From: Pseudoalteromonas luteoviolacea | GTDB lineage: Bacteria; Pseudomonadota; Gammaproteobacteria; Enterobacterales; Alteromonadaceae | Length of the DNA stretch: 64,000 nucleotides | NCBI RefSeq assembly: GCF_018100925.1 | Contig: NZ_JAGJEH010000004.1 | Location: forward strand, 310,001 to 374,000 | Direction: 5' to 3' | Shown here: in pieces, positions 9,814-19,721 of the stretch | How positions within the stretch are numbered: position 1 is the stretch's first letter | Layout: the number at the start of each line of letters is the position of its first letter | Program-made: the position numbers and the translations under genes | Notes under the pieces: generated by a model | Database searches by the model: none | Seen by the model: only the letters and a program-made list of their open reading frames with translations | Told to the model about the DNA's origin: nothing

Positions 9814-9866
9814 ATTTAAACTTCCGCATTCGCCGATTTAATTATTGCGGGCGTTGAAGTTTAAAT
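9814..9866. repeat. long inverted repeat upstream of the nhaC-like gene
   Basis: ATTTAAACTTC (9814-9824) and GAAGTTTAAAT (9856-9866) are perfect inverted copies, and inner CGCA/TGCG bases can extend the stem. The element lies 80-135 bases upstream of the antiporter start, next to a small palindrome TAGACGTCTA at 9801-9810. It may be a structured leader, an operator or a terminator remnant. Confidence 0.4.
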
Positions 9867-9948
9867 ACAGCTAATAATAGCCCTGTTGGCTGTGGTTATT
9901 TCTACTTACACATTGCAATTAAGTAGATACTGTTTTTTGGGGAGTGCT

Positions 9949-11262
9949 ATGCAGCCATCTTTTGACAACACTAAAGCAAAGTTATCTTTGCTACCTTTAC
10001 TAACCTTCGTTGCCCTATTTTTAGGTGCAGGTCTATATTTACAATCTCAAGGTGTCGATTACGCCTTTTACCAGTTACCCGCACCAGTAGCCATATTGCC
10101 AGCTATTGTGCTCGCATTTTGGTTAAACAAGACTTCTATTAATCAAAGTGTCGAAACCTTTATTAAAGGTGCTGGTCACAGCAATATCATTACAATGTGT
10201 CTGATCTATTTACTGGCAGGCTCTTTCTCTGCTGTAGCGGGAGCAACCGGCGGTGTTGACGCGGTAGTCAATGCAGGGTTGTCTTTGATCCCTCCATCTT
10301 TCCTACTTCCAGGTTTGTTCCTTATTGCTGCTGTTGTTTCAACAGCCATGGGGACGTCTATGGGTACTATTGGCGCAATTGGGCCAATTGCTTACGCAGT
10401 GTCAATCAAAACAGGCATTGACCCAGCATTAATGGCTGGCACCATAGTATCCGGCGCCATGTTTGGAGATAACTTGTCTATTATTTCGGATACCACTATT
10501 GCGGCTACAAGAACACAGGGCTGTGAAATGAAAGACAAGTTTAAAGAGAATTTAAAAATCGCCTTGCCTGCTGCATTTTTTACGGTATTGCTTTTGGTAT
10601 TTTTAACGCCAGAACCACAGGCGGTTGAAACCAAACCTTTTGATTGGCTGCTCGTCTTACCCTATGTCTTTATTTTGGTATTAGCAGTGATGGGCCTCAA
10701 TGTGTTTGCGGTGTTATTCAGTGGCATTATTTTTGCCGCTGCTGTGGGCTTCGCTGGTGATTACGAAGGCGGTGCTTTTGTTAAAGACGTCTATAAAGGC
10801 TTTACTGACATGCAAGAGATCTTTTTACTGTCAATGTTTATTGGTGGCTTGTCTGAGTTTATTAGAATCAACGGCGGCTTAGAATATATCGCTAAAAAGA
10901 TCCACAAAGTGACCTCTTCACTCGGAAAGCTAAATAGCAAAGTTGCCGATCAGCTCGGTATTGCCGCTTTAGTTATGACCAGTAATATGTGTATTGCAAA
11001 CAATACTGTGAGTATTATCGTTGCAGGTCCTGTTGCCAAAAAGCTTGCAGATGACAGCGATATTTCCCCCAAACGGTCTGCCAGCTTACTCGATATATTT
11101 GCATGTGTCATGCAAGGGTCATTGCCATATGGTGCTCAGGCATTATTGTTAGGCGCAACATTCAGTATAAGCCCTTGGGATGTTTCCACTTCTTCATTCT
11201 ACTGCTTTATCCTTGCCTTCACGGCTGTAGCAGTGATTATCTTGAGAAGGAATAAAGCTTAA
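9949..11262 (+). CDS. NhaC-type Na+/H+ antiporter family transporter
   Basis: This integral membrane protein of 437 residues has about 11-12 hydrophobic segments. It belongs to the ion-transporter fold that includes NhaC and related lysine or amino-acid exchangers. Conserved elements are the GTSMGTIGAIGPIA stretch, GAMFGDNLSIISDTT and NMCIANNTVS, which are half-helix substrate and ion-binding segments. The start is set at the ATG preceded by GGGGAG. A longer frame from 9886 has no ribosome site. It is followed by a Tsx-like outer-membrane channel on the same strand, so the pair may take up one small solute across both membranes. The substrate is not determined. Confidence 0.85.
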   Translation: MQPSFDNTKAKLSLLPLLTFVALFLGAGLYLQSQGVDYAFYQLPAPVAILPAIVLAFWLNKTSINQSVETFIKGAGHSNIITMCLIYLLAGSFSAVAGATGGVDAVVNAGLSLIPPSFLLPGLFLIAAVVSTAMGTSMGTIGAIGPIAYAVSIKTGIDPALMAGTIVSGAMFGDNLSIISDTTIAATRTQGCEMKDKFKENLKIALPAAFFTVLLLVFLTPEPQAVETKPFDWLLVLPYVFILVLAVMGLNVFAVLFSGIIFAAAVGFAGDYEGGAFVKDVYKGFTDMQEIFLLSMFIGGLSEFIRINGGLEYIAKKIHKVTSSLGKLNSKVADQLGIAALVMTSNMCIANNTVSIIVAGPVAKKLADDSDISPKRSASLLDIFACVMQGSLPYGAQALLLGATFSISPWDVSTSSFYCFILAFTAVAVIILRRNKA

Positions 11263-11374
11263 TATTTGCTTGTGCACTCAATCAACTTGGGTGCACATTC
11301 GCTCTTCATTCAATTCACATAATTCAATTACTTAATATATAATTACAAGGTTTATCAACTTTGAAGATATATTA

Positions 11375-12160
11375 ATGAATAAAATACGCTCTCTGACATT
11401 CATCTCTGCTTTGACTTGTGCGTCCTCAACAGCATTTTCTGCGGATTGGAGTAACACACAGCTCCACCTAAACCATGGTGACTTTAAAAATCCATTTAGT
11501 ACGAATGAAGCAAGTACAACAGTATATTCATTGCAACATAGCTCGGGTTATAAATACGGCGATAATTTCTTTTTCGTTGACTATCTCGTTGATGATCTCG
11601 ACGACAATTATCAAGACAGAGACTTTTATGGTGAGTGGTATTCCAACTTCAGCTTAAGCAAAATAGGCGGCTTAGACATTAAAAGTCGTTATATCAAAGA
11701 TATTGGCATTGTTGCCGGGTTCAATATGGCTGGTGACTCCAAAGTTATGAAATACCTGCCGGGATTAAAAGTTTCTTGGGATGTTAAAGGGTTTTCATTT
11801 CTTTCTACTTTATTTACTGCCTATATTGATGACAGCGAAGGCCTTACAAAAGGCGGAGCGCCAGCGCAAACCAATAGCTGGATGATAGACATCGCATGGG
11901 GGTACCCATTTACTATAGGTAATCAAAAGTTTGAAGTAACAGGCCATGTAGAGTACATAGCTGAACGTGAAAGTGAAACAGGCTCAGATGTAAAAGGTTG
12001 GCTGTTAGCTCAGCCGATTATTCGTTGGGATCTAGGTCACGCTTTAGAGATGCCATCAAATCAGTTGTATTTAGGTGTAGAGTGGCAATACTGGCGCAAC
12101 AAGCTTGGCACTGATACAAACGAATCTGTACCTCAAGTGCATGTGGCTTGGACGTTCTAA
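11375..12160 (+). CDS. Tsx-family outer-membrane channel (OmpK/Tsx-like)
   Basis: This 261-residue protein has a Sec signal peptide (cleavage near SSTAFSA-DW) and an alternating aromatic, amphipathic beta pattern that ends in a terminal Phe (HVAWTF), typical for BAM-assembled barrels. FFFVDYLVDD, FYGEWYSNFS and YLGVEWQYWRNK match the style of the nucleoside-specific Tsx/OmpK family. It would form a 12-strand channel for nucleosides or similar small solutes. It follows the NhaC-like gene by 112 bases and may be co-transcribed. Confidence 0.8.
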   Translation: MNKIRSLTFISALTCASSTAFSADWSNTQLHLNHGDFKNPFSTNEASTTVYSLQHSSGYKYGDNFFFVDYLVDDLDDNYQDRDFYGEWYSNFSLSKIGGLDIKSRYIKDIGIVAGFNMAGDSKVMKYLPGLKVSWDVKGFSFLSTLFTAYIDDSEGLTKGGAPAQTNSWMIDIAWGYPFTIGNQKFEVTGHVEYIAERESETGSDVKGWLLAQPIIRWDLGHALEMPSNQLYLGVEWQYWRNKLGTDTNESVPQVHVAWTF

Positions 12161-12455
12161 CAGCTCTGTTGTGAATTTATTCTAGGCGTACACCCCAATG
12201 TGCGCCACGGTTTGCGCTCTTATCAAAACCTACCGGATATAGTGTACATAGCAACACTAGACTAATACCCAAACTAACTCATCTTTAATTAGCAAAGTAT
12301 ATATTTGTAATAACATACTGGGGTCATCGTCAGGTCTTATTGAACCAATACATAATTATTATTTTTGTCTAAAGTATTTCGTCACTTCGCCGATAACTAC
12401 TTCGGTATCGTATACCCGTCTACTTTTTACTGGCTGTTATATCAAGGACTTTTTG
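12161..12455. other. intergenic, no gene seen
   Basis: No credible reading frame, RNA gene or strong terminator is visible here. The next gene has an AAGGA ribosome site at the right end of the stretch. Confidence 0.5.
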
Positions 12456-12971
12456 ATGAACTTATTACATGAAATGAGTGTGGCTTATGGCCATATGCTA
12501 GCAACGGATCTCATGAACAAAGCGAAAGAGAGAGAACAAGCGGCTGCTGCCGAGCAAAATGAAGACGCCTCTCAATCATCTGAAGAAGCCAAAAATACTG
12601 AGAAAACTGAAAAACCTTCAGAATTAGAAGGGGCTCATAAGCTGTCTCACGAGGAAAAAGAAAAACTTTCAGGCCGAGAAGCCCAAGAAAAAAACGAAGA
12701 TAAGTATGGCGATTTACCCGACCACATTCGCAGAATGTTAGAGCGCTTAGAAGAAATGAAGGAAGAGCTAGATCTTGTTAAGCAAGAAGTTGCAGAGCTA
12801 AACGCAAAAATTGATCACAATGACGAGGCTCAAAAAGCGTTTTACGATCAAAGAAACCAGTACTTTTTGCAGCTACAAACTCAGTATTTTGACATGATAA
12901 AAAATGTTAAAGATGCGATGAAAGAAGCTGGCGTGACTGATATGAGTGTATTAATAAAGGTGATTGCCTAG
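12456..12971 (+). CDS. charged coiled-coil protein, function unknown
   Basis: This 171-residue protein is not recognised. A short N-terminal amphipathic part is followed by a very acidic and Lys-rich low-complexity segment (about 25-95). A heptad-rich coiled coil then runs to the end (about 95-170, with EELDLVKQEVAELNAKID). There are no Cys residues and no signal peptide, so it is probably cytoplasmic. The ATG at 12456 follows AAGGA better than the TTG one codon earlier. It lies upstream of the kinase/YcaO locus on the same strand, but 370 bases separate them, so membership of that locus is open. Confidence 0.65.
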   Translation: MNLLHEMSVAYGHMLATDLMNKAKEREQAAAAEQNEDASQSSEEAKNTEKTEKPSELEGAHKLSHEEKEKLSGREAQEKNEDKYGDLPDHIRRMLERLEEMKEELDLVKQEVAELNAKIDHNDEAQKAFYDQRNQYFLQLQTQYFDMIKNVKDAMKEAGVTDMSVLIKVIA

Positions 12972-13340
12972 CAACACCCTCTCTATATTATTGCTATTTT
13001 CGTACTATTGAGCAAAATTAATACACCCTCATCTCACTAATGCAATTTTGTGATCATATTTTTTGTTTATAGGTCGCAATAAATATCAAAGTTCACCGTG
13101 CTTTACTTTGTCAGTATTGCACTTTAAACAAACAATTCAAATCCACCTTTCTCATATAAACTCGACCCACCTTTAGGATGTACAGCATTTTATTACACTA
13201 TATTACACAGGTATTTACTGTGATGGCATTTTGTGGAAAATAAGGTGTACCCCTGATGAGTTTATTGATTTTTTATAAATAAAATAACTATCTTTTTCAT
13301 TAGACAAAGATATATGATGATTCTTTTTTAATACTAAAAG
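12972..13340. other. intergenic upstream of the kinase locus
   Basis: This is an A+T-rich stretch with no credible gene. It must hold the promoter of the kinase-YcaO-TfuA operon, but no single -35/-10 pair stands out. No small precursor-like reading frame was found in it on the plus strand. Confidence 0.45.
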
Positions 13341-16300
13341 ATGAGTGCCCACACAGCGATACCGAAAAGACTAGCGTTAGAAAAAGCAATAGTTATAATT
13401 TGTTCTCTTATATTAGTTACGTTTGCTATACCTCTGCTATTAATTCGTTTTCATACGTCAGTTGTATATCGCAATAAAGACACAAACTTAAATGAAAAGA
13501 AGCTGTTTACAATCATGTCATTAACTCAATTCTCTGATTCCCACATTCTTGAACGCTTTGAATCTTCAAGATATGAGTTGTTAAATAAAATAGGTGAAGG
13601 TGGCTTCGGGAAAGTCTTTAAAGCGAGGCAAGTAAATACTGGTCAATATGTCGCCATCAAGTTTTTGGCTATTGACCAGCACTTCGACGAACAAAAAAAG
13701 CAAAGGTATATTGATAGGTTTAAACGAGAAACTGACTTAAGTAGCCGACTAGAGCATCCGAATATAGTTCGATTACTCAATAAAGGACAGATTGACGAAG
13801 ACCTGCTTTACGGTGTTTTCGAGTTTGTCGAAGGACGATCACTACGTGAGCATTTGCTAATAGATGGTGCATTCGAGGCATTGGAAGCGACTGATATTAT
13901 GCTTCAAGTATTGGATGCGCTGATACATGCCCATGACAAATGCATTGTTCATAGAGACATCAAGCCTGCCAACATTATGCTTACCAGAGCCGGGGCTAAG
14001 TTGCATGTTAAAATTTTAGACTTTGGTATCGGCACTTTTACTCAGGACAATAGACAATCAGACTTTAGAACACTAACACTCACACAAGAAACGCTAGGCA
14101 CCCCCTCTTATAGTTCACCAGAGCAATTGCGCGGAGAGCCTGCTACGACCAAAACTGACTTATATGTCTGGGGTTTGGTGTTCCTTGAATGTTTAACTGG
14201 CTCACCAGCTATGAATGGTACAAGCGTCGCCGCCATTTATCATAAACAGCTTAGCGAAGTTCATATTCCCTTGCCGAGTGCTATTCTTAGCCACCCTATT
14301 TCTGAGTTACTTAGACGCGTCCTAAAAAAAGATGTCTCAGAGCGAGTTGTAACCGGTGCCGAAATATTTGATGAATTAAAGTCCATTAATATGTCAAATT
14401 TAGTGGGGCTCGCAGCACCAACAGCAAATCATCCAAACTTTGACGATGAAACCGTTGTTTTTCGGCCCGAAGACGCCACCGCTTTGTCACCGGCTAGCAT
14501 TCAAACAGTTAGTAGCGAAAAAAAGCAAATTACGGTGCTCGCCATTCGTTTTAGCACCAGCTTTGTCGACAACAGAAAACACGATTTAGAAGTTTTAGAT
14601 ACTTTATTTAAATCTCAGCGAAACCACTTTATTGATGTTGCATCAAGGTTTGGCGCATATCACGTCGGCAGTATTTCAGATACTTCACTATTTTACTTCG
14701 GTTACCCGACAAGCAGCGATAATGACGCACGTCTTTGCGCCAGAAGTGCTTTGGAAATTCTCAGTGAGCTTGCAACACGAAATGCCTTAATGAGAGAAGC
14801 CCATGGCGCCCAGCTAAACATTCATATTGGCATGCACACAGGCATGTTTTTAACCTATGCGAACGCAACGCCTGAAGGGTACGTTGCCAGCGCTGCAATG
14901 ACTTTGGCTAGAACAGCCAAAGAAAAGCAGATCCTATGTAGCAATGACACCACTGCATTGCTTGAACCGTATTGTGAGCTTGAACAGTATGTTCAGTTAA
15001 AGTTAGGACAGACCTATCATCCTGAGCAAGTATTCTCACTTATTGGGGAGCGTAAAGCGGAAGCATTTGGATTCTTGAGAGGCACACGAAGCAGCCATGA
15101 ATTTATAGGCCGCCAACAAGAGCTCGCACAGATCCAGACTGTGTTTAATGGCATTGGTTCTGACAGCCGCCTTATTCATATTGAGGGCGAAGCAGGCATG
15201 GGGAAATCTCGTCTGCTGTTAGAAATAACAAATAGAAATGCCGATTTTGCTTACCAGCTGGCACAATGTTTACCCGAACACCAAAACAATGCACTCTACC
15301 CTATTTTAAATTTAGTAAAACACAAGTTCGGGCTTGAAAAGCTCAGTAGCCATGAGGCTTACCACCTTTTTAAAAGTACGCTGTCAGACAAAATTGAGCA
15401 AGTTAACTTAGACCAAGCACTGTCGTCTTTACTCATTTGGCTCAATATTAAATTAGACGGTAAACAACTTCGAAGTCCAAGCTCAGCACAAATGCAAAAA
15501 GAGCTGCTTTTTTTATCTTTGTATTCTTTGCTTTTTTCTCCAAAAAGTTTTGGCCCGAAGCGCAATTGCCTTGTTATAGAAGACCTTCACTGGGCCGATA
15601 ATACCACATTAGAGTTTCTTAAATATGCAACGCCGCAGCTTACATCCGATAGCGTCGTGATAGCCACATCAAGGGAAAAGTTGCCTAAATCATTGGCAAA
15701 CAAAATTTCTTATACCTCTTTGACATTGGCCAAACTAAGTGAGCCTGATGCGCGCGAGTTTATTAGCAAACTTTTTTCAAATAAACCCGTTTCCAATGAG
15801 CTACATAATACCTTGATCAGTCGCGCCGATGGTGTACCTTTATTTATTGAAGAGTTAGTTGGTATGCTCAAACAAAAGGAATATGTTGAGCTCAAACACG
15901 GTGAATACTGCTTCTCAAGCCCTGAGCACATTGCTCAAGTGCCGTTGACTTTAAGGGAGTCACTGCAAAGTAATTTGGAATCATTAGGCTTTGCAAAAGA
16001 CACAGTTCAAAGAGCCGCTCTGCTTGGACGCGAATTCGAACATCAACGTTTATTTAACCTTGTTGATATTACAGAATCTCAACTGTCTGCCGATCTTCAA
16101 TTGTTAGTCGAGCAAGGAATTTTAGTTAAACAACGCCAAGCACACTCAGACAATTATATTTTCAGGCACGCGCTGATCAAAGACGTATCGTACGACTCAA
16201 TCGACAAAAACCATCTAATAAAATGGCATTTGAAAGCCGCAAAAGTAATAGAACAAGAAGTTACTCAAGATCCAACGCTTAGTTCTGAAGTTGCCAGACA

Positions 16301-17564
16301 CTACGAAGCGGCCAACGACATTTCCCAAGCTCGTTTATGGTATTACAAATCAGCTAAATATGCCGAGGCTAAGTATTCACTTGACGAGGCAATCACGTTT
16401 TTCGATAAAACGCTTACGTTGAGTGGGTCACAAAAATTAAATAGTGACGATATATACTTACAGAGTTTGTACCGATTAGGGCACAACCACTCGCAAATTG
16501 GCCAACAGGAAAAAGCCCGAATTTATTTGAACCAGCTTACTGATAAGCTGGCCCACAGTGACTTCAACGAGCTAACAGTACAAACCTACTTGACCCTTGG
16601 AAAAACGTTTGAAATCGTTCATCAACACGGTGATGCATTGGAACAATATGAAATTGCCGACAACATACTGGAAACACTTCCACACTCTCAATCACCACAA
16701 AACAACAGCTGGTGGCAGTTGTGGCTGTCGTTAAAAAGTGCTCAGCTATATGTCAATTATTGGCTCGGTAATAAATCATCAATGAGTAGATTAGTTGATC
16801 AAACGTCTCCGGTTGTAGAGCTAATTGGAACTGACGCCGTGAAAGCAAAATTTTACGATGATTTATTACACCTGAAGTTTCGTGAAAATAGATACATTCT
16901 TGGCGACGATGATCTGCACATTGCCCAGTTAGCGGAAAACTCAGCTAAAGCAACCGCCGATACGTCGCTTTACGCTTATGCGCTGTTCGTCAACGGCTTT
17001 TCACTCTCATTAAATAAAAGGCATGATGCCGCCATCGATAAGTTGAACCAAGCAATTGAAATCGCGAAAAAGCTTAACGACAAGGTTACTTTAACTCGCT
17101 GTATTACTTATCAAACGATTTCATATCGACTGGCGCAAGATGTGGATAAAACACTCGCTTGTGCAACCTTGGCACTTAAATATAGCCAAGAAACGGATAT
17201 GGACGATTACAAAGCAGCTGCACACGCCAATTTGGCATGGGTTGCATTTAAACGCGGCAACCCGACTGAAGCCATCGAGCAATTAGAATGTTGCTTTGCT
17301 ATTTGGAAAGAGCTCAGCAAAACATATTCTTTTCCTTTCAGTTGGATTGCGTATGCGCAGCTCATTTCATTGTCCGCACAGGATTCACAGGCGCGGGAAA
17401 TGTACCAACCTAAATTGAAACAGATTTGCCACTCCCTATGTGATGTCAACCAAATGTTCTTAGGTTCTCAATTGCAGTCTTTACTAGAAACATATAGTAA
17501 AAACAGCGACAACCAACATTTGATAGATATTACGGATGCATTAATTCAATCTAAATACCTATAA
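13341..17564 (+). CDS. Ser/Thr kinase - cyclase-homology - STAND ATPase - TPR fusion (TOMM-type kinase/cyclase)
   Basis: This 1407-residue protein begins with a protein kinase domain (about 77-350): Gly loop GEGGFGKVF, VAIK lysine at 107, HRDIKPAN at 204 and DFG at 227, all intact. A class III cyclase-homology domain follows (about 395-560) but looks inactive, because the first metal Asp motif reads RFSTS. Next comes a STAND-type ATPase with Walker A EGEAGMGKS and Walker B LVIEDLHWAD. TPR-like helices extend from about 980 to the end. This order is that of the kinase/cyclase fusions known beside TOMM (thiazole/oxazole-modified) clusters. The frame can start at 13341, which adds a hydrophobic helix (15-36), or at ATG 13515, which gives a soluble form. 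It is followed after 14 bases by the 287-residue gene, suggesting one operon with YcaO and TfuA. Confidence 0.85.
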   Translation: MSAHTAIPKRLALEKAIVIICSLILVTFAIPLLLIRFHTSVVYRNKDTNLNEKKLFTIMSLTQFSDSHILERFESSRYELLNKIGEGGFGKVFKARQVNTGQYVAIKFLAIDQHFDEQKKQRYIDRFKRETDLSSRLEHPNIVRLLNKGQIDEDLLYGVFEFVEGRSLREHLLIDGAFEALEATDIMLQVLDALIHAHDKCIVHRDIKPANIMLTRAGAKLHVKILDFGIGTFTQDNRQSDFRTLTLTQETLGTPSYSSPEQLRGEPATTKTDLYVWGLVFLECLTGSPAMNGTSVAAIYHKQLSEVHIPLPSAILSHPISELLRRVLKKDVSERVVTGAEIFDELKSINMSNLVGLAAPTANHPNFDDETVVFRPEDATALSPASIQTVSSEKKQITVLAIRFSTSFVDNRKHDLEVLDTLFKSQRNHFIDVASRFGAYHVGSISDTSLFYFGYPTSSDNDARLCARSALEILSELATRNALMREAHGAQLNIHIGMHTGMFLTYANATPEGYVASAAMTLARTAKEKQILCSNDTTALLEPYCELEQYVQLKLGQTYHPEQVFSLIGERKAEAFGFLRGTRSSHEFIGRQQELAQIQTVFNGIGSDSRLIHIEGEAGMGKSRLLLEITNRNADFAYQLAQCLPEHQNNALYPILNLVKHKFGLEKLSSHEAYHLFKSTLSDKIEQVNLDQALSSLLIWLNIKLDGKQLRSPSSAQMQKELLFLSLYSLLFSPKSFGPKRNCLVIEDLHWADNTTLEFLKYATPQLTSDSVVIATSREKLPKSLANKISYTSLTLAKLSEPDAREFISKLFSNKPVSNELHNTLISRADGVPLFIEELVGMLKQKEYVELKHGEYCFSSPEHIAQVPLTLRESLQSNLESLGFAKDTVQRAALLGREFEHQRLFNLVDITESQLSADLQLLVEQGILVKQRQAHSDNYIFRHALIKDVSYDSIDKNHLIKWHLKAAKVIEQEVTQDPTLSSEVARHYEAANDISQARLWYYKSAKYAEAKYSLDEAITFFDKTLTLSGSQKLNSDDIYLQSLYRLGHNHSQIGQQEKARIYLNQLTDKLAHSDFNELTVQTYLTLGKTFEIVHQHGDALEQYEIADNILETLPHSQSPQNNSWWQLWLSLKSAQLYVNYWLGNKSSMSRLVDQTSPVVELIGTDAVKAKFYDDLLHLKFRENRYILGDDDLHIAQLAENSAKATADTSLYAYALFVNGFSLSLNKRHDAAIDKLNQAIEIAKKLNDKVTLTRCITYQTISYRLAQDVDKTLACATLALKYSQETDMDDYKAAAHANLAWVAFKRGNPTEAIEQLECCFAIWKELSKTYSFPFSWIAYAQLISLSAQDSQAREMYQPKLKQICHSLCDVNQMFLGSQLQSLLETYSKNSDNQHLIDITDALIQSKYL

Positions 17565-17578
17565 AAAGGAAATACAAG

Positions 17579-18442
17579 ATGTCTCAAGCACAAAACAATA
17601 AACCAAGTTCTAGAAATGATATTTTTAGAACTTCAAATGCGCCAAAAGTAGCTCAGGGTTTAACTGAAGAACAAATTGCAGAGCAATGGCGTCAAGTAGC
17701 ACACAATATGTTTGTGCTAAGACAAAATGGCGAAATTGTATACCTAGACGTAGATTTCTATACACAGGGTTCACGTCTTATCGAGTGGGTGCACTCAGAG
17801 CAAGATATTCATAAGTTCTTCCTAAACGAAGACAACCTATTCCCACTCAATTTAATGGGTCCTGCGGTGACAAAAGTGATCCCTTGGAACCTTGCCGAAG
17901 CAAAAGACAAGCTACCTACTACATTTGCGGGACAAGCGCCGTTAAAACCAGGTTACATGATTGATTTACGTGTGATCCAACTGAATCGCCTAAATGCAAA
18001 CGACCCTAACTTTGCAAGACTTTTAAATTCGGGTCTTGATATTCCAATTCAACTTGTATCCAATTCATTTGATCCTATCTACCCTGTACCTCACGAGTTT
18101 GAACATCAGTTAAGTGCTCCAATCGAAGAAGAAAACTTATACATCGTATCGTTCAAGAACCCTGAAAGAATTAGAGGTATTGATGACTTATATGGATACC
18201 AGATCAGCTATATCAGTAAAGAAGAACTCGACAATGTTGATAAATATGTGCCTAATGAGGACGACAAAAATGAAGCATTGAAGTTAGATGAACTGAAAAA
18301 AGAGCATACAGGTCAGTATCTAGAACGCTATTATGGTGATACAAACGCCCAGATCGGGGCAATAAACCCGCGTGATATGGCACCTCACCTTTTAGGCGCT
18401 GCATGTTATATCGCTAACTTACGCACTATGAAAAAAGACTAA
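17579..18442 (+). CDS. unrecognised 287-residue protein of the YcaO-TfuA locus
   Basis: No known family is recognised. The protein is soluble, without signal or membrane segment, and has a single Cys near the C-terminus (GAACYIANL). The first 30 residues are polar and probably disordered, a possible docking leader. The rest is a compact mixed domain with many Pro and Asn, including DLRVIQLNRLN and YPVPHEFEH. It has its own strong ribosome site (AAAAAGGAAA) and lies between the kinase fusion and YcaO, with a small hairpin after its stop. It could be the protein substrate that YcaO/TfuA modify, as McrA is, or an accessory partner. Similarity to large TOMM precursors known beside kinase/cyclase fusions should be tested. 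Confidence 0.75.
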   Translation: MSQAQNNKPSSRNDIFRTSNAPKVAQGLTEEQIAEQWRQVAHNMFVLRQNGEIVYLDVDFYTQGSRLIEWVHSEQDIHKFFLNEDNLFPLNLMGPAVTKVIPWNLAEAKDKLPTTFAGQAPLKPGYMIDLRVIQLNRLNANDPNFARLLNSGLDIPIQLVSNSFDPIYPVPHEFEHQLSAPIEEENLYIVSFKNPERIRGIDDLYGYQISYISKEELDNVDKYVPNEDDKNEALKLDELKKEHTGQYLERYYGDTNAQIGAINPRDMAPHLLGAACYIANLRTMKKD

Positions 18443-18491
18443 CTAAGTCAATGAGGCCCTGTTTTCGATGGGGCCTTCTCAAGTTGGAAAA

Positions 18492-19721
18492 ATGAAAAAA
18501 CAGTATTTTGAAGGCACGCATCGTGTCCTAAGCCCTCAGCAAACACTAGATAAAATCTCTCCCACGCTCAAAACAATGGGGATCACTCGCATCGCAAATG
18601 TAACTGGCTTAGATAATATCGGTGTCCCTGTTGCAACCGCCTGTCGTCCAAATTCTAAAGCCGTGGCAGTTTCACAGGGCAAAGGGGCAACACTAGCTGC
18701 GGCTAAGGTCTCAGCGGCCATGGAAGCTATCGAGACTTATCATGCCGAGAATATAGACTTGCCACTTAAGTTTATGAGTTATAACGAGTTAAAGCAGGAT
18801 CACTCCTTCGTAGAGATAACCTCACTGCCTAAATTGAGTGTGAAGCCGTTTTGCCCAAAAGAAAAACGCCTTTGGATTGCAGCTGAAGCCTTCGATGACA
18901 AGCGTGCTTTATATGTACCCTATGACTTGGTACATTGCGATTATACACTGCCATTGCCTGCTGGCAGCGGCGTTTTTCAAATGAGTACCAATGGACTTGC
19001 CTCTGGTAACACCATAGAAGAGGCACAGCTTCATGGGTTGTGTGAGGTGATTGAACGAGATGCACTGTGCTTATGGTCATTGAAAGAGAGTCATAAATAC
19101 CAAATCAAACGCGTAGATTTAAAAACGATTACAGACAGCTCTATCTCTGAGCTACTGTCAAAACTCTCAAGTGCAGGTGTATTGTGTGCTTTATGGGATA
19201 TTACCAGCGATATTGGTGTTCCAACTTTTTTAGCAACCATCATTGATGAACAAGAAAACCCATATAGACCCCTATATTCGGCCTCAGGAGCTGGAACACA
19301 CCCAAATGCTAACGTCGCACTTTCCAGAGCAATAACTGAAGCGATCCAAACGAGGCTCACTCTTATCTCTGGCTCTCGAGACGATATTAACCTCGCCAAA
19401 TATGAGTCTAAACGTCAATTAGAGGCTATGTCTGAGCTACGTAAACTCCTACAAGATGAGCCTGAGCATCAACTAGACTTTAATACGCTAGCTAGCTTTC
19501 AAAGTGAAACCATCGAAGATGATCTTAATCATGTTCTTCTCAAGCTCAAACATTGTGATATCAATCCCGTTTATATTGATTTAACCAAATCAAAATACCA
19601 GATCCCTGTTGTCAGAGTGATTGCGCCAAACTTAGAGGGAATTCATGACACCCCAGGATACATTTTTGGCACACGGGCAAAACATGTAGCACAATTAAAC
19701 ACAGAGAGTCTCATTCCATGA
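18492..19721 (+). CDS. YcaO-domain ATP-dependent cyclodehydratase/thioamide synthetase
   Basis: This is a stand-alone YcaO enzyme of about 409 residues. YcaO proteins phosphorylate a peptide backbone amide so that a side-chain nucleophile or sulfide can attack, giving azolines or thioamides. The ATP/Mg motifs are present: a KG segment (SQGKGATL), AAMEAIETYH, the ExxERDAL motif (CEVIERDAL) and a later RAITEAIQTR. The start is set at ATG 18492. An earlier ATG at 18468 lies inside a hairpin (AGGCCC/GGGCCT) and would add eight residues. The last codon overlaps the TfuA start (ATGA), so the two are translationally coupled. The YcaO-TfuA pairing favours thioamidation over azoline formation. Confidence 0.9.
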   Translation: MKKQYFEGTHRVLSPQQTLDKISPTLKTMGITRIANVTGLDNIGVPVATACRPNSKAVAVSQGKGATLAAAKVSAAMEAIETYHAENIDLPLKFMSYNELKQDHSFVEITSLPKLSVKPFCPKEKRLWIAAEAFDDKRALYVPYDLVHCDYTLPLPAGSGVFQMSTNGLASGNTIEEAQLHGLCEVIERDALCLWSLKESHKYQIKRVDLKTITDSSISELLSKLSSAGVLCALWDITSDIGVPTFLATIIDEQENPYRPLYSASGAGTHPNANVALSRAITEAIQTRLTLISGSRDDINLAKYESKRQLEAMSELRKLLQDEPEHQLDFNTLASFQSETIEDDLNHVLLKLKHCDINPVYIDLTKSKYQIPVVRVIAPNLEGIHDTPGYIFGTRAKHVAQLNTESLIP

